Assembly (NCBI GenBank): GCA_963848475.1
Contig: CAWKDW010000012.1
Coordinates: forward strand, 186,001 to 250,000
Reading direction: 5' to 3'
Length of the DNA stretch: 64,000 nt
Source of the DNA: Solirubrobacter sp963848475
GTDB lineage: Bacteria; Actinomycetota; Thermoleophilia; Solirubrobacterales; Solirubrobacteraceae
The notes below the pieces were generated by a model. The model ran no database searches. It was not told the DNA's origin and saw only the letters and a program-made list of their open reading frames with translations. Shown here one piece after another: positions 1 to 8,518 of the stretch. Both the position numbers and the translations under genes were made by a program. Numbering within the stretch: the stretch's first letter is position 1; each line of letters begins with the position of its first letter.

Positions 1-2
1 TC

Positions 3-596
3 ACGGACGAGTCTGTCGGCTGCATCGACGAGCACAACGCCGAGCGTGGCTGCCAGCAGCCCCACGGCCGCTACTTCGTGATCTTCGACGAGCGCATCCG
101 CCGCGAGCGCATTGACGTCGACCTCATGGGCATCCCCGGCATCGAGGCCACGCGCGTGCCCGCAAAGCTCGACCAGTTGGGCGAGCTCGGCGCGTCGATC
201 GTCTCCGCCGCGACGCCCGCGGAGCTCGCCGCGGCCATGGAGGTCGCGTTCGGCGTGCCCGCGGCGAACATGGCCGACACGCTGCGCACCTTCAACGGCA
301 CGACGGACCCGATCGGCGAGCTCGACCCGCCCCGCCGCCGCGACCACGCCCCGATCGAGGAGGCGCCGTTGCGCGCGATCGCGTGCGTCTCCGGCATCAC
401 GTACACGATGGGCGGGCTTGCCGTCCAGGCCGACATGCGCGTACTCGACGGCGTCTACGCGGCCGGCGCCGACGCGGGCAACGTCTTCGAGGACGTATAC
501 GGCGGCGGGCTCGGATGGGCCGCCGTCTCCGGCCGTCGCGCCGGCCGTGCCGCCGTCGCCCACGCGCAGCGCCGCGTGTCCGGGGTCGTCGGCTAA
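3..596 (+). CDS. FAD-dependent oxidoreductase (fumarate reductase/KstD-like family), C-terminal part
   Basis: The frame is open from the window edge, so the start lies upstream; 197 residues are visible. The C-terminal half has the FAD-cap signature of the FAD_binding_2 family: GITYTMGG, then GVYAAGADAG, then GGGLGWAAVSGRRAG near the end. Members of this family (fumarate reductase flavoproteins, tricarballylate dehydrogenase, 3-ketosteroid dehydrogenases) insert or remove a C=C double bond next to a carbonyl. A following SDR 37 bases downstream on the same strand suggests a shared transcript or shared regulon. The substrate cannot be read from this fragment. Confidence 0.75.
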   Translation, partial: TDESVGCIDEHNAERGCQQPHGRYFVIFDERIRRERIDVDLMGIPGIEATRVPAKLDQLGELGASIVSAATPAELAAAMEVAFGVPAANMADTLRTFNGTTDPIGELDPPRRRDHAPIEEAPLRAIACVSGITYTMGGLAVQADMRVLDGVYAAGADAGNVFEDVYGGGLGWAAVSGRRAGRAAVAHAQRRVSGVVG

Positions 597-600
597 CTCG

Positions 601-609
601 ACTTCAGCT
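601..609. promoter_or_regulatory. ACTTCAG-type element upstream of SDR
   Basis: ACTTCAGCT lies 25 bases before the SDR start. The same core recurs in most promoters up to 21.65 kb, so it is likely a TetR operator half or -35-overlapping element. Confidence 0.4.
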
Positions 610-633
610 CAGAAACGGGCTAGCCTCGGCGGT

Positions 634-1422
634 ATGGACGGACGCTTCGCAGGTAAGGTCGTGATCGTGACCGGCGCCGGTACGGGCCTCGGGCTGGCCG
701 CCGCGGTGCGGCTGGCGCAGGAGGGTGCCGACATCTCGCTGGTCGACATCGACGGAGACGCGCTCGACACGGCGGGCGGGGCACTCCGCGCCGCGGCGCC
801 GGACGCTCGCATCTCGCTGATCACGGCGGATGTCAGCGTCGAGGACGAGGTTGCGTCGTGCGTCGAGAAGACGATCGCGGAGCTCGGCCGGATCGACGGC
901 CTGTACAACAACGCCGGCATCGAAGGCAAGCAGGACCCGATCGAGGCGTACGACGCGGGGATGCTCGACAAGGTGCTCGCCGTCAACCTCAAGGGCGTGC
1001 TGTACGGCATGAAGCACACGCTGGCTCGCTTCAAGGCCCAGGGCTCGGGCGCGATCGTCAACGCGGCGTCGGTCGGCGGCATCCGCGCCGTGCCGAACCT
1101 GGTCGCCTACGTGGCCAGCAAGCACGCGGTCGCCGGCATGACCAAGCAGGCGGCGATCGAGTACGGCGAGTACGGCGTCCGCGTCAACGCCGTCGCGCCC
1201 GGGGCGATCCTGACCGACATGATCAAGGGCTCGCTGATCCAGATCGCCGGCGAGGATGGCTGGGAGGAGGCCGGCGCCGCGTTCGTGAGCGTCAACCCGA
1301 TGAAGCGGTTCGGTCAGCCGGAAGAGGTGGCCAGCCTCGTCGCGTTCCTGCTGTCGGACGATGCCTCGTTCGTCAACGGCACCGTCGTCGCGATCGACGG
1401 GGGGCAGTCGCAGGCCTACTGA
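634..1422 (+). CDS. SDR family NAD(P)-dependent oxidoreductase
   Basis: A 262-residue classical short-chain dehydrogenase. It has the Rossmann motif TGAGTGLG (residues 13-20), the NNAG element, the catalytic YVASK (Tyr/Lys) and the C-terminal IDGG signature of FabG-like enzymes. Such enzymes interconvert a hydroxyl and a keto group, for example on a CoA-bound or ring intermediate. I chose the ATG at 634 because it places the Rossmann strand at the expected distance; upstream in-frame sequence overlaps the preceding gene. It ends 3 bases before the convergent NIPSNAP-like gene. Substrate unknown; catabolic role inferred from neighbours. Confidence 0.85.
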   Translation: MDGRFAGKVVIVTGAGTGLGLAAAVRLAQEGADISLVDIDGDALDTAGGALRAAAPDARISLITADVSVEDEVASCVEKTIAELGRIDGLYNNAGIEGKQDPIEAYDAGMLDKVLAVNLKGVLYGMKHTLARFKAQGSGAIVNAASVGGIRAVPNLVAYVASKHAVAGMTKQAAIEYGEYGVRVNAVAPGAILTDMIKGSLIQIAGEDGWEEAGAAFVSVNPMKRFGQPEEVASLVAFLLSDDASFVNGTVVAIDGGQSQAY

Positions 1423-1425
1423 CGG

Positions 1426-1731
1426 TCACGGGCTGTACGGCGTCTTGGTCACGAGCGAGATGACCTCGCGGTCGATGATCTCCGACAGCTCGGTGGCCGC
1501 CTGCACGAAATCCGAATCCTCATAGGCCGCGGCGAAGGCCGCCGGGACGACGTTGGCATCCTCGACCTCCCAGATGTCGTGGACCTCGTGGAGGTCGCCG
1601 ACCAACGTCGTCCAGCCGCCGACCAGTGTCCAGCCGTTGGCCTCCATCACCCGCTTGACCGTGATCATCGCCTCGTTGAAGGCGGGGAGCCGGCCGTACT
1701 TGATCTTCACGTTCGCGTAGACGTAGAGCAC
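1426..1731 (-). CDS. NIPSNAP/ABM-like small protein (dimeric alpha-beta barrel)
   Basis: A 101-residue protein starting MLYVYANVKIKYG, with a beta-alpha-beta pattern and a W-rich middle (WTLVGGWTTLVGD) typical of NIPSNAP-like ferredoxin-fold dimers. These small barrels often bind or isomerise hydrophobic or quinone-like ligands, but many have no proven activity. It is the last gene of the minus-strand set small ORF, P450, ferredoxin, this gene, with 25 bases between the ferredoxin stop and its start. A second ABM-like protein sits at 4205-4582. The fold assignment is by pattern; the function is not known. Confidence 0.6.
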   Translation of the reverse strand: MLYVYANVKIKYGRLPAFNEAMITVKRVMEANGWTLVGGWTTLVGDLHEVHDIWEVEDANVVPAAFAAAYEDSDFVQAATELSEIIDREVISLVTKTPYSP

Positions 1732-1756
1732 GGGTCTCGGCTCCCCCAGACTTCGG

Positions 1757-1957
1757 TTAGTCGTCGGTCACGACGATGGCGCTCTCCGGGCAGGTGCCGG
1801 CGAGCTCCATGGCGAGTTCGCGCTGATCGTCCGGGATCTCGATCGGATCGCCGCCCCGGATCGTCACGAACCCCTCGTCGTCGGACTCGAGGTACTGCGG
1901 GGCGAGCGAGTAGCAGCGCCCGTGACCCTGGCACGCGGTCGTGACCTGCAGCTTCAC
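1757..1957 (-). CDS. 3Fe-4S ferredoxin
   Basis: A 66-residue acidic ferredoxin. Cluster ligands are visible as CQGHGRC (Cys9, Cys15) and CPESA (Cys56 followed by Pro), the three-Cys pattern of single 3Fe-4S ferredoxins that feed bacterial P450s. The GTG start overlaps the P450 stop codon (GTGA), so the two are translationally coupled and expected at similar levels. The role is electron transfer to the adjacent P450; no ferredoxin reductase is encoded nearby, so a reductase from elsewhere in the genome must supply electrons. Confidence 0.9.
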   Translation of the reverse strand: MKLQVTTACQGHGRCYSLAPQYLESDDEGFVTIRGGDPIEIPDDQRELAMELAGTCPESAIVVTDD

Positions 1958-3192
1958 GAGCCCACCTCCCAGCGCAGCGGGAGCGTCTCGAGCGCCATCA
2001 TCGCGCCGCCGCCGCGCTCGTGTAGCGTGGCGTCGGAGTCCAGCTCGAAGTGCGGCATCACTGCCAGCCACTCCTGGACCGCGATCGCCATCTCGCGCCG
2101 CGCCAGGTGCATGCCCAGGCAGCGGTGCGGGCCACTCGCGAACCCGAAGTGGTTGTTCTTCTTGCGATCGATGACGAACTCGTCGGCGCGCTCCCAGTGG
2201 CGCGGGTCGCGGTTCGCGCCCGACACGAGCGCGTAGACCATGTCGCCCTTCTTGAGCTGCACGCCGTGGAACTCGACGTCGCGGGTGACCTTGCGCCCGT
2301 CGCCGAAGATGATCGTGTAGTAGCGCAGCGTCTCCTCGACCGCGAGCGGCGCGAGCTCGGGGTCGTCGATCAGCTTCTGGCGATCGTCGGGGTTGAGGGC
2401 CAGGTGGTGGAACATGTAGCCGAGCTCGGCGCGCGTCGTGTCCAGGCCCGCGAGCGTGAGCACCGTGCACATGTCCAGCAGGACGTCCTCGTCCAGCGGC
2501 TCGTCGTCGACGGTCGCGTTGAGCAGGTAGGTGAAAAGGTCCCCTTCCGGCTGCGGATTGATCCGCCGGTCGGCGAGCTGCTCGGCCCAGAAGACGCGCA
2601 TCTCGGCGAGCGCCTTGCCCATGTTCTCGGCGCCCTCGGGGTCGCCGCCGAAGCCGCCGAAGAACATGTCAACCCATTCGGCGAACTGCTCGGTGTAGGA
2701 CACCGGCACGCCGATCACGCTCAGGAACGCCGCGGTGGGGTACAGCAGCGCGAAGTCCTCGATGAAGTCGCCGCGCCCCTTGGCGACGAGCGGCTCGATG
2801 AAGCTCTTGCACAGCTCCCGCATCATCGGGGCCGCCGCCTCCATCGCCTTCGGCGAGAACCACGGGTTCAGGATGCGGCGGTACTTGATGTGATCGGGCG
2901 CGTCGACCTGGGTCGGTACGAACCGGTAGATCGGGTTCGGCTCCCACGGCGTGATCGACTCGCTGGAGAAGATCTCCGGCGTCTTGTAGATGTCCTTGAC
3001 GGCCTCGTGGCGCGTGAACACCCAGTAGCCGCCGCCCGAATACTTGTTGTAGAAGTGCGGGCAGCTCTCGCGCAGTTCGTTGGCGAGATCCCAGTAGTCA
3101 CCGAGGTTGCGGGTCGTGGAGAAGTCCTGGTGCATCACGGGGCACCCGGTGACCTCGTCTCCCTTCACCTGGGAAATGGTGCTTGCTTCCAT
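1954..3192 (-). CDS. Cytochrome P450
   Basis: A 412-residue class I bacterial P450. The I-helix carries AGLDTTRAE with the oxygen-activating Thr pair, the K-helix has EETLR (ExxR), and the heme loop is FASGPHRCLG with Cys358 as the thiolate ligand. The heme loop begins FAS rather than the usual FGxG, as seen in some actinobacterial substrate hydroxylases. With the coupled ferredoxin it would insert oxygen into an unactivated C-H bond, a common first step in catabolism of terpenoid or steroid-like compounds; that pathway link is inference. The gene lies in a minus-strand operon read from the divergent promoter region at 3.5 kb. Confidence 0.93.
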   Translation of the reverse strand: MEASTISQVKGDEVTGCPVMHQDFSTTRNLGDYWDLANELRESCPHFYNKYSGGGYWVFTRHEAVKDIYKTPEIFSSESITPWEPNPIYRFVPTQVDAPDHIKYRRILNPWFSPKAMEAAAPMMRELCKSFIEPLVAKGRGDFIEDFALLYPTAAFLSVIGVPVSYTEQFAEWVDMFFGGFGGDPEGAENMGKALAEMRVFWAEQLADRRINPQPEGDLFTYLLNATVDDEPLDEDVLLDMCTVLTLAGLDTTRAELGYMFHHLALNPDDRQKLIDDPELAPLAVEETLRYYTIIFGDGRKVTRDVEFHGVQLKKGDMVYALVSGANRDPRHWERADEFVIDRKKNNHFGFASGPHRCLGMHLARREMAIAVQEWLAVMPHFELDSDATLHERGGGAMMALETLPLRWEVGS

Positions 3193-3231
3193 GGTTTTGC
3201 TCTGCCTTCTTGAGGTTCGCTGGACTGAGAG

Positions 3232-3468
3232 TTAGGCGCCGCCGTGCGAGGCGGCCAGTGCGGGGGGAGTCTTCGCGGCGGCGCGCTGAGCGATGTCGCG
3301 GCCGGCGAGGTAGCCGAAGACCATCGCGGGGCCGCGCTCGTCCAACCAGCGGACCGGCGCGGGGCCGACGTCGATGTAGGTCTCCGCCATCTCGTCCGCG
3401 ATGCTGTCGTTGGACAGCGCGCGGAGATATTCGAGCGCCTCGGGCACGATCACTTCCGCGTCGCCCAT
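3232..3468 (-). CDS. Small hypothetical protein, first gene of the P450 operon
   Basis: 78 residues beginning MGDAEVIVPEALEYLRALSN; not recognised. It is soluble with no signal peptide or membrane segment, acidic at the N-terminus and Ala-rich at the C-terminus. It sits 39 bases upstream of the P450 and right after the operator-like elements, so it is probably the leading gene of that transcript. The start at 3468 has a purine-rich AAGGAGACA sequence just upstream on its own strand, which supports translation. A role beside the P450 is possible but unproven. Confidence 0.55.
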   Translation of the reverse strand: MGDAEVIVPEALEYLRALSNDSIADEMAETYIDVGPAPVRWLDERGPAMVFGYLAGRDIAQRAAAKTPPALAASHGGA

Positions 3469-3488
3469 CCGTTGTCTCCTTCTACCTG

Positions 3489-3508
3489 CTGAATCGAACT
3501 TACTTCAG
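3489..3508. promoter_or_regulatory. Operator-like palindrome CTGAA-N10-TTCAG (P450 side)
   Basis: CTGAA and TTCAG form an inverted repeat with a 10-base spacer, 21 bases upstream of the small gene that leads the P450 operon. The size and symmetry fit a TetR-family dimer site. It is one half of a divergent regulatory region (3469-3707). Confidence 0.5.
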
Positions 3509-3663
3509 ATCGAACAAACTAGACCAGCGGACAACATCTGTCAATGTCCGGTGCCATTGCGCTCGGGTGTACGCTGGTTCGAGCTGAGTTCAGGTGGAGG
3601 TTGAGCGGCGTACACCTCGCGCTGATCCTCGCCCCCTTGACGAGTCGTCGCGACGACCCTAGA

Positions 3664-3683
3664 CTGAATCGAAGTAAGTTCAA
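3664..3683. promoter_or_regulatory. Operator-like palindrome CTGAA-N10-TTCAA (plus-strand operon side)
   Basis: CTGAA-N10-TTCAA lies 25 bases before the 3708 start and mirrors the element at 3489-3508. A further CTGAGTTCAG occurs at 3584-3593. Together they suggest co-repression of both divergent operons. Confidence 0.5.
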
Positions 3684-3707
3684 GATACAGAAGAGGAGGA
3701 GGAGAGC

Positions 3708-4205
3708 GTGAGCGAGACGACCATCGACTACGAGGCGATCCGAGTTCTGCAAGACCGAACCGACGTCGAAGAGGTGCTCTACAAGTACTCGTCGGCGGTC
3801 GACTCGTTCGACAAGGAAGGCGTCCGCAGCTGCCTCGCGGACGACATCCACGCCCAGTACGGGAACGGCGAGGCGGTCACCGACGCCGACACGCTGGCGA
3901 ACTGGATCGCCGACGCGACGGCGACCTGCATCTGGCAGCATCACCTGCTCAACGTCTACCACGTCAAGATCGACGGAGACCAGGCGAACACGGTGTCCTA
4001 CCTCACGTCGTATCAGGTCTTCGAGGAGGACCCGAAGGCCGCGATCATCCTCGTCGCGCGCTATCACGACCAGCTGCGCCGCACCGCGGATGGCTGGAAG
4101 ATCTCCGAGCGCGTGATGGAACTGCTGTGGGGCGAGACGAAGCCCGACACCGGCTTCCTCGACGGCCTCGGCGGCCGCGGGCCGAAGGTCTGGGCGCGCA
4201 GCTGA
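3708..4205 (+). CDS. SnoaL/NTF2-like protein
   Basis: 165 residues with the NTF2-like cone-fold pattern: an N-terminal helix pair (VEEVLYKYSSAVDSFD), then CLADDIHAQYGNG, and a C-terminal sheet ending GWKISERVMELLWG. SnoaL_4-type members include dehydratases, isomerases and baiE-like steroid dehydratases, so a hydratase or isomerase step is possible. The GTG start follows a strong GAGGAGGAGGAG ribosome site. Its TGA overlaps the ATG of the next gene, showing coupling. Catalytic residues cannot be assigned with confidence. Confidence 0.75.
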   Translation: MSETTIDYEAIRVLQDRTDVEEVLYKYSSAVDSFDKEGVRSCLADDIHAQYGNGEAVTDADTLANWIADATATCIWQHHLLNVYHVKIDGDQANTVSYLTSYQVFEEDPKAAIILVARYHDQLRRTADGWKISERVMELLWGETKPDTGFLDGLGGRGPKVWARS

Positions 4206-4582
4206 TGGCCTCCGTGCGGACCGCAGTGACCATGACGCTGGACAAGGACGACCTCGACGAGGTCGTCGGGATCTTCGCGACCTTCATCAAGGACGTCCAG
4301 GAGAAGGACTACGGCGTCCTGACCTACCACTACTTCATCGACGATGGCGACCGCCCGGTGATCCATGTCTTCGAGGAGTACGAGAGCTCCAAGGCGCACC
4401 TGGATCACTTCGCCAACATCGACATGCAGGCCGTCGGCCGCCTGATGGAGCTCGTCCAGCTCTCGGAGCCGCACTACTACGGCGAGCCGAGTACAGAGGA
4501 GCAGGAGCTGCTCAAGGGCTTCGGCAACGTCCACTACCACCGGCCGCTGATCAGCATCGAGGAGCCGGCCACGCGGGCCTGA
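4205..4582 (+). CDS. ABM-domain (putative quinol monooxygenase-like) protein
   Basis: 125 residues resembling the antibiotic-biosynthesis-monooxygenase ferredoxin-like fold: MTLDKDDLDEVVGIFATF, a central LTYHYFIDDGD strand, the typical HVFEEYESSKAHLDHF helix, and a C-terminal extension with YYGEPSTEEQ. The start is the ATG sharing the A of the preceding TGA. Family members oxidise aromatic or quinol groups without cofactor or simply bind ligands. It precedes the frameshifted CoA ligase by 30 bases and is probably cotranscribed with it. Confidence 0.7.
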   Translation: MASVRTAVTMTLDKDDLDEVVGIFATFIKDVQEKDYGVLTYHYFIDDGDRPVIHVFEEYESSKAHLDHFANIDMQAVGRLMELVQLSEPHYYGEPSTEEQELLKGFGNVHYHRPLISIEEPATRA

Positions 4583-4612
4583 GCAAATGAACGTGGTGCG
4601 GAGGAGACACTC

Positions 4613-6184
4613 ATGACCAGTTCGACGACGGAGTTCCAGCCGGAGGCCGAGCGCTACTACGCGCAGGGCCATTGGCAGGACGGTGATCTGTGGAGCGACT
4701 TCGATGCGCGTGCGCGCGAGCACGCGGATCGAGTCGCGTTGGTGCTCGAGGATCGCGCGGTGACGTATGCGCGAGCTGCGCCGCGCGGCGGTCGCCCTCT
4801 CGCACCGGCTGGCCGACGCGGGCGTCGGGGCGGGGGAGGTCGTGATCCTGCTCGGCCGCCACTCGATCGAGGCCGCGGTCGCGATGCTCGGGTGCCTGCA
4901 CCGCGGCGTCGTGCTCGCCCCGCTGCCGCCGATGTTCAACCAGACGCAGATGGTGGCGCTGGCCGAGCAGACGAGCGCGCGGGCGATCGTGACCTTCGGC
5001 GGCGAGAAGGAGGTCGCCAAGTGCCGCGAGGTGGCCGGCGATCGCCTGCCGCTGCTGACCGTCGTGCCTGCGGACGTGGACGACGCGAGTGAGCATGATG
5101 ACGCGCGCACGCCGCGCCATGCGGACGAGGTCGCGCTGGTGCTGCACTCCTCCGGCACGACGTCGGCGCCCAAGGGCATCGCGCACTCCTCCAACACGCT
5201 GCGCTACGCGACCCGGGGCGTCTGCTCACGCTGGGGCCTGACCGGCGAGGACATCTACCTGACCGTGGTCGAGTTCGGCTTCGTCGGCGGACTCGTGTTC
5301 GGCTACCTGCCGGTGCTGCTGCAGGGTGCGACCGGCGTGCTGCTGAGCCGCTGGGACCCCGAAGAGGCGCTGCGGCTGATCGAGGCGCACGGCTGCACGT
5401 ACGTGCTCGCCATGCCGACGCATGCCACGGACATGATCCTCGCCGCCGAGCAGACTGACCGCGACCTCTCGTCCATGCGGGTCCTCGCGGGCCCGGGCCT
5501 GTCGCCGGAGCGGCGGATGGCGATGCACCAAGCGTTCGGGACGCCGCCGCTGGGCGACTACGGGCTCTCCGAGGTGCCCGGCCATGCGGCGCACGCGCCC
5601 GACGATCCGCCCGCGAAGATCATGCGCACCGAGGGTCGCCCGTACGACGGCACGGAGATCCGGATCGTCGGCATCGATGGTGAGCCCGTGCCCGCGGGAA
5701 CGTCGGCGCGGTCGTCGTGAACGGCCCGAGCCGCTTCCTCGGCTTCCTCAACAACGACGACCTGACGCGCGCGTCGCTGACATCCTGGGGCGGATATGAG
5801 ACCGGCGATCTCGGCATGCTCGACGAGGACGGCCACTTCATCTACGTCGGGCGCTCCAAGGACATCATTCGGCGCGGTGGCGTGACGATCGTGCCGGCCG
5901 AGGTCGAGCCCGTGATCCTCCGCCATCCTGCCGTCCGCGAGGTCGCGATCGTGCCGCTGCCGGACGACCGCCTGGGCGAGCGCGCGTGCGCGGCGATCAT
6001 CGCCCGCGACGGCTTCGCGGCGCCGACGCTGACCGAGCTGCAGGAGTTCCTCGACGCCGAGGGCGTCGCCAAGTACACCTGGCCCGAGTCCGTCGAGGTC
6101 TTCGAGCAGTTCCCGCGTACGCCCTCGCTGAAGGTCATCAAGCGCGAGGTCGTCGAGCTCGTGCTGGCGCGCGTGACCGCATGA
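4613..6184 (+). pseudogene. Acyl-CoA synthetase (AMP-binding), two compensating frameshifts
   Basis: The 1,572-base span encodes a full-length ANL ligase when read in three pieces: 4613 to about 4766, about 4767 to 5697, then about 5698 to 6184. One extra base near 4766 (AVTY to RELRRAA) and one missing base near 5697 (PVPAG to VGAVVVNG) cancel out. The domains are intact: HSSGTTSAPKG for ATP binding, YETGDLGMLDEDG, GRSKDIIRRGG hinge, and the C-terminal Lys in LKVIKRE. It would activate a carboxylic acid to its CoA thioester via an acyl-AMP. Either both changes are sequencing errors or the gene is dead; two exactly compensating indels favour error. Its stop overlaps the next start (ATGA). Confidence 0.8.
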
Positions 6185-6540
6185 GCACCGCGCTGCGGCG
6201 CATGTACGAGGTCATCGACGGCTCCGAGCCCGAGCGCTGCCGCGAACTGCTCGCCGACGACCTGCGGTTCTCGATCGTGTTCTCGACCGGCGAGGTCGCC
6301 GAGGATTTCGCCGGCGGGCGCGAGGCGTTCGACACCTACCTCGCCCAGCGCGACGCACCGGCGTGGACTCACCACGTGTTGAGCGAGTCCTCCCACGGCG
6401 CCGTCGAGCTCGTGCTCGGCGAGACCCGGGTCGACGGCTCGCCGCTGGCGACGTTCGTCGCCGCGGCACGCGTGGACGGCGGCGGCCTGATCGACCGCTA
6501 CATGGTCGGGCGCTCGCCCTCGGTGCTGTTCGACCTCTAG
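6181..6540 (+). CDS. SnoaL/NTF2-like protein (paralogue of 15389-15769)
   Basis: 119 residues with an NTF2-like pattern: MYEVIDGSEPERCRELLADD, a central THHVLSESSHG, then LVLGETRVDGSPLATFVAAARVD and the ending RYMVGRSPS. The same LGETR and RYMVGRSP blocks occur in the protein at 15389-15769, so the two are paralogues. The ATG overlaps the CoA-ligase stop, and the 3' end overlaps the convergent TetR gene by 4 bases. Both copies abut a TetR gene, suggesting an ancestral association. Enzymatic role unknown; ligand binding or a hydratase role is possible. Confidence 0.72.
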   Translation: MSTALRRMYEVIDGSEPERCRELLADDLRFSIVFSTGEVAEDFAGGREAFDTYLAQRDAPAWTHHVLSESSHGAVELVLGETRVDGSPLATFVAAARVDGGGLIDRYMVGRSPSVLFDL

Positions 6541-7262
6541 GTCTGGCGTTTGCGCTTCGCCGCGGGCTTGCGTTTGGCCTTGGCCGGCGCCTCGAGCGGC
6601 AGGCCGGCGACGGCCAGGCAGCGTCCGACGTAGAACTCGCGGATCTCATCGATCGAGAGGCTGCCGCCGCGCGGGCGATACCAGTGCCAGACGCTGTTGT
6701 AGAGGCCGAGGATCGCGCGCGCGAGAAGGCGCGGATCGGCCTGAGGGATCAAGCCCTGCTCCATGCCACGGGTGAGAAAGGTGGCCCAGGCGAACTCGAT
6801 GTCGCGCATCTGCGAGCGGGCGAGCTGGCGCGACTCCTCTTCACGGGCGGACGTGCGGTGCAGGCCGGCGAGCGACTGCTCGGCGACGAGGACGCGGTTT
6901 CGGAGGACCTCGTGCTCGGTCAGCTCGAACGCCGCATTGAGCACGGCCTTGAGCGCCTCGATGAAGTCGTCGTGCTCGGCGATCGCGTTCTCGAACTTCG
7001 CGCGATCGGCCTGGACGGCGAGCGCCTGGATCTCGTACAGGCAGTGGAGCTTGGACTCGAAGTAGTGGTAGAGCGCGGTCGAGCCGATGCCGACGTCCTT
7101 GGCGATGTCCGCCCACTTGGTGTACTCGTAGCCCTGCTTGCCGAAGTACTCGATCGCCGCGTAGATGATGTCGTCGCGCTTGCTTCGCGAGGAGCGCGGA
7201 CGACGCTTCGCAGTGGGTGAGGCGGCCAAAGGGAAGCTCGATTCCTTTCTAGGTGACTTCAC
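6537..7262 (-). CDS. TetR family transcriptional regulator (copy 1)
   Basis: 241 residues with a basic N-terminal extension, then a TetR helix-turn-helix (YTKWADIAKDVGIGSTALYH followed by YFESK). It is a close paralogue of the regulator at 15766-16422; the recognition helices are nearly identical, so both probably read the same operator. The C-terminal ligand domain includes GLYNSVWHWYRP. The start is GTG; a short palindrome GGTGA-CT-TCACC overlaps it, and an ACTTCAGCT element lies about 70 bases upstream, consistent with autorepression. The ligand is probably a pathway CoA ester or substrate (inference). Confidence 0.88.
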   Translation of the reverse strand: MKSPRKESSFPLAASPTAKRRPRSSRSKRDDIIYAAIEYFGKQGYEYTKWADIAKDVGIGSTALYHYFESKLHCLYEIQALAVQADRAKFENAIAEHDDFIEALKAVLNAAFELTEHEVLRNRVLVAEQSLAGLHRTSAREEESRQLARSQMRDIEFAWATFLTRGMEQGLIPQADPRLLARAILGLYNSVWHWYRPRGGSLSIDEIREFYVGRCLAVAGLPLEAPAKAKRKPAAKRKRQT

Positions 7263-7340
7263 CCCAACCCTACCAGCGGATCCGGCGGCAACTCGTCCGG
7301 TTTCCGTGCTTCCTTCGCCGAGACCGACGTGACTTCAGCT
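7252..7340. promoter_or_regulatory. TetR copy 1 promoter with ACTTCAG element and start-codon palindrome
   Basis: GGTGA-CT-TCACC spans 7252-7263 over the GTG start, and TGACTTCAGCT lies at 7330-7340. Both contain the TGACTTCA core seen elsewhere in the island. The remaining spacer to 7486 shows no gene. Confidence 0.35.
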
Positions 7341-7486
7341 AGGTCGCGCGTCGCTGATCCGATCCTTGAGCGGCTCCGCGGAGCGATCGCCAGCCGTCGG
7401 TCCGCAGGTGACCGGCGCGCCCACGCCCTCGCGAACGCGCCGCACTCTCCAGGTCCCGCACCCGATACTTGCGTCTGCGAGCGACC

Positions 7487-8518
7487 TCAGCCGACCCGAA
7501 CGAGGGTCTTGCCGGTGGTGTCACCGGCCAGCATGCGCATGAGCGCCTCGGGGGCGTTCTCGAGGCCTTCGACGATCGTCTCGCGGTAGGCGAGGCGGCC
7601 CTCGGCGAGGTAGCCGGCAAGCTCGCGCTGAGCCTCGGGGAAGCGGTGCAGGTACGCGCTGGCGCGGAAGCCGCGCAGGGTGAGGTTGTTGGCGACCGCC
7701 TGGAAGAGGTTGGTCGGGCCCGGCTGCGGCTCGGTGCTCTCGTACTCGGAGATCGCGCCGCACATGGCGATCCGGCCCCAGGGGCGAAGCGCGGCCAGCG
7801 CGGCCTGCAGATGGTCGCCGCCGACGGCGTCGAAGTAGACGTCGATTCCGTCCGGGGCGGCTTCGCGCAGGAGCTCGCCGACGGGGCCGTCGTGATAGTC
7901 GAAGGCGGCGTCGAGGCCGAGCTCGTCGAGCAGGTAGCGGACCTTCGCCGGCGACCCGGCGCTGCCGATGACGCGATGGCCGCGGAGCTTGGCGATCTGT
8001 GCCGCGAGGCTCCCCACGGCGCCGGCCGCGGCCGAGACCCAGACCACGTCGCCCTCGCGCAACTCGGCGGCGTCGATCAGGCCGACCCAGGCGGTGAGCG
8101 CCATGTTGCCCACGGCGCCGAGGAACTTCTCCGGCGGCGCGAGCGAGGTGTCGACGTGCGCGAGCGTGCCGACGCCCCCGAGCGAGGGCTGACCGGCTCT
8201 GACCACCGCGTAGTCGCGCCAGCCCCAGGCGTGTGTCACCGCGTCGCCCGGCGCGAAGCCCTCCGCGCGTGACTCCACGATCTCGCCGACGGTCAGGATC
8301 TCATCCATCGCGGCGTCGAGCGGGAACGAGTTGAAGTAGCCCGCCGGGCCGCTCTCGCGCAGCCGCAGGCGCATGCCCGGATCGCATGAGGTGAACAGGT
8401 TGCGGACGAGCACCTCACCCTCTCGCGGGGTGGCGAGCTCGACCTCGGCGACTCGGAAGTGCCACGGCTGCACCGGCCCCTGCGGGTATTCGATCAACTG
8501 CACCTGACGCGAGGTCAT
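7487..8518 (-). CDS. NADPH-dependent oxidoreductase, MDR family (prostaglandin reductase/YncB-like)
   Basis: 343 residues of the zinc-free MDR type: an N-terminal GroES-like fold with PREGEVLVRN and SCDPGMRLRL, a nucleotide site SAAAGAVGSLAAQIAK, and a C-terminal segment MCGAISEYE and TLRGFRAS typical of leukotriene B4 dehydrogenase/prostaglandin reductase relatives. These reduce the C=C bond of enones with NADPH. The ATG at 8518 gives an ATGA overlap with the upstream thiolase-like gene, so it is the third gene of the operon DUF35, Ltp, MDR. A double-bond reduction step in the island's pathway is likely. Confidence 0.87.
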   Translation of the reverse strand: MTSRQVQLIEYPQGPVQPWHFRVAEVELATPREGEVLVRNLFTSCDPGMRLRLRESGPAGYFNSFPLDAAMDEILTVGEIVESRAEGFAPGDAVTHAWGWRDYAVVRAGQPSLGGVGTLAHVDTSLAPPEKFLGAVGNMALTAWVGLIDAAELREGDVVWVSAAAGAVGSLAAQIAKLRGHRVIGSAGSPAKVRYLLDELGLDAAFDYHDGPVGELLREAAPDGIDVYFDAVGGDHLQAALAALRPWGRIAMCGAISEYESTEPQPGPTNLFQAVANNLTLRGFRASAYLHRFPEAQRELAGYLAEGRLAYRETIVEGLENAPEALMRMLAGDTTGKTLVRVG

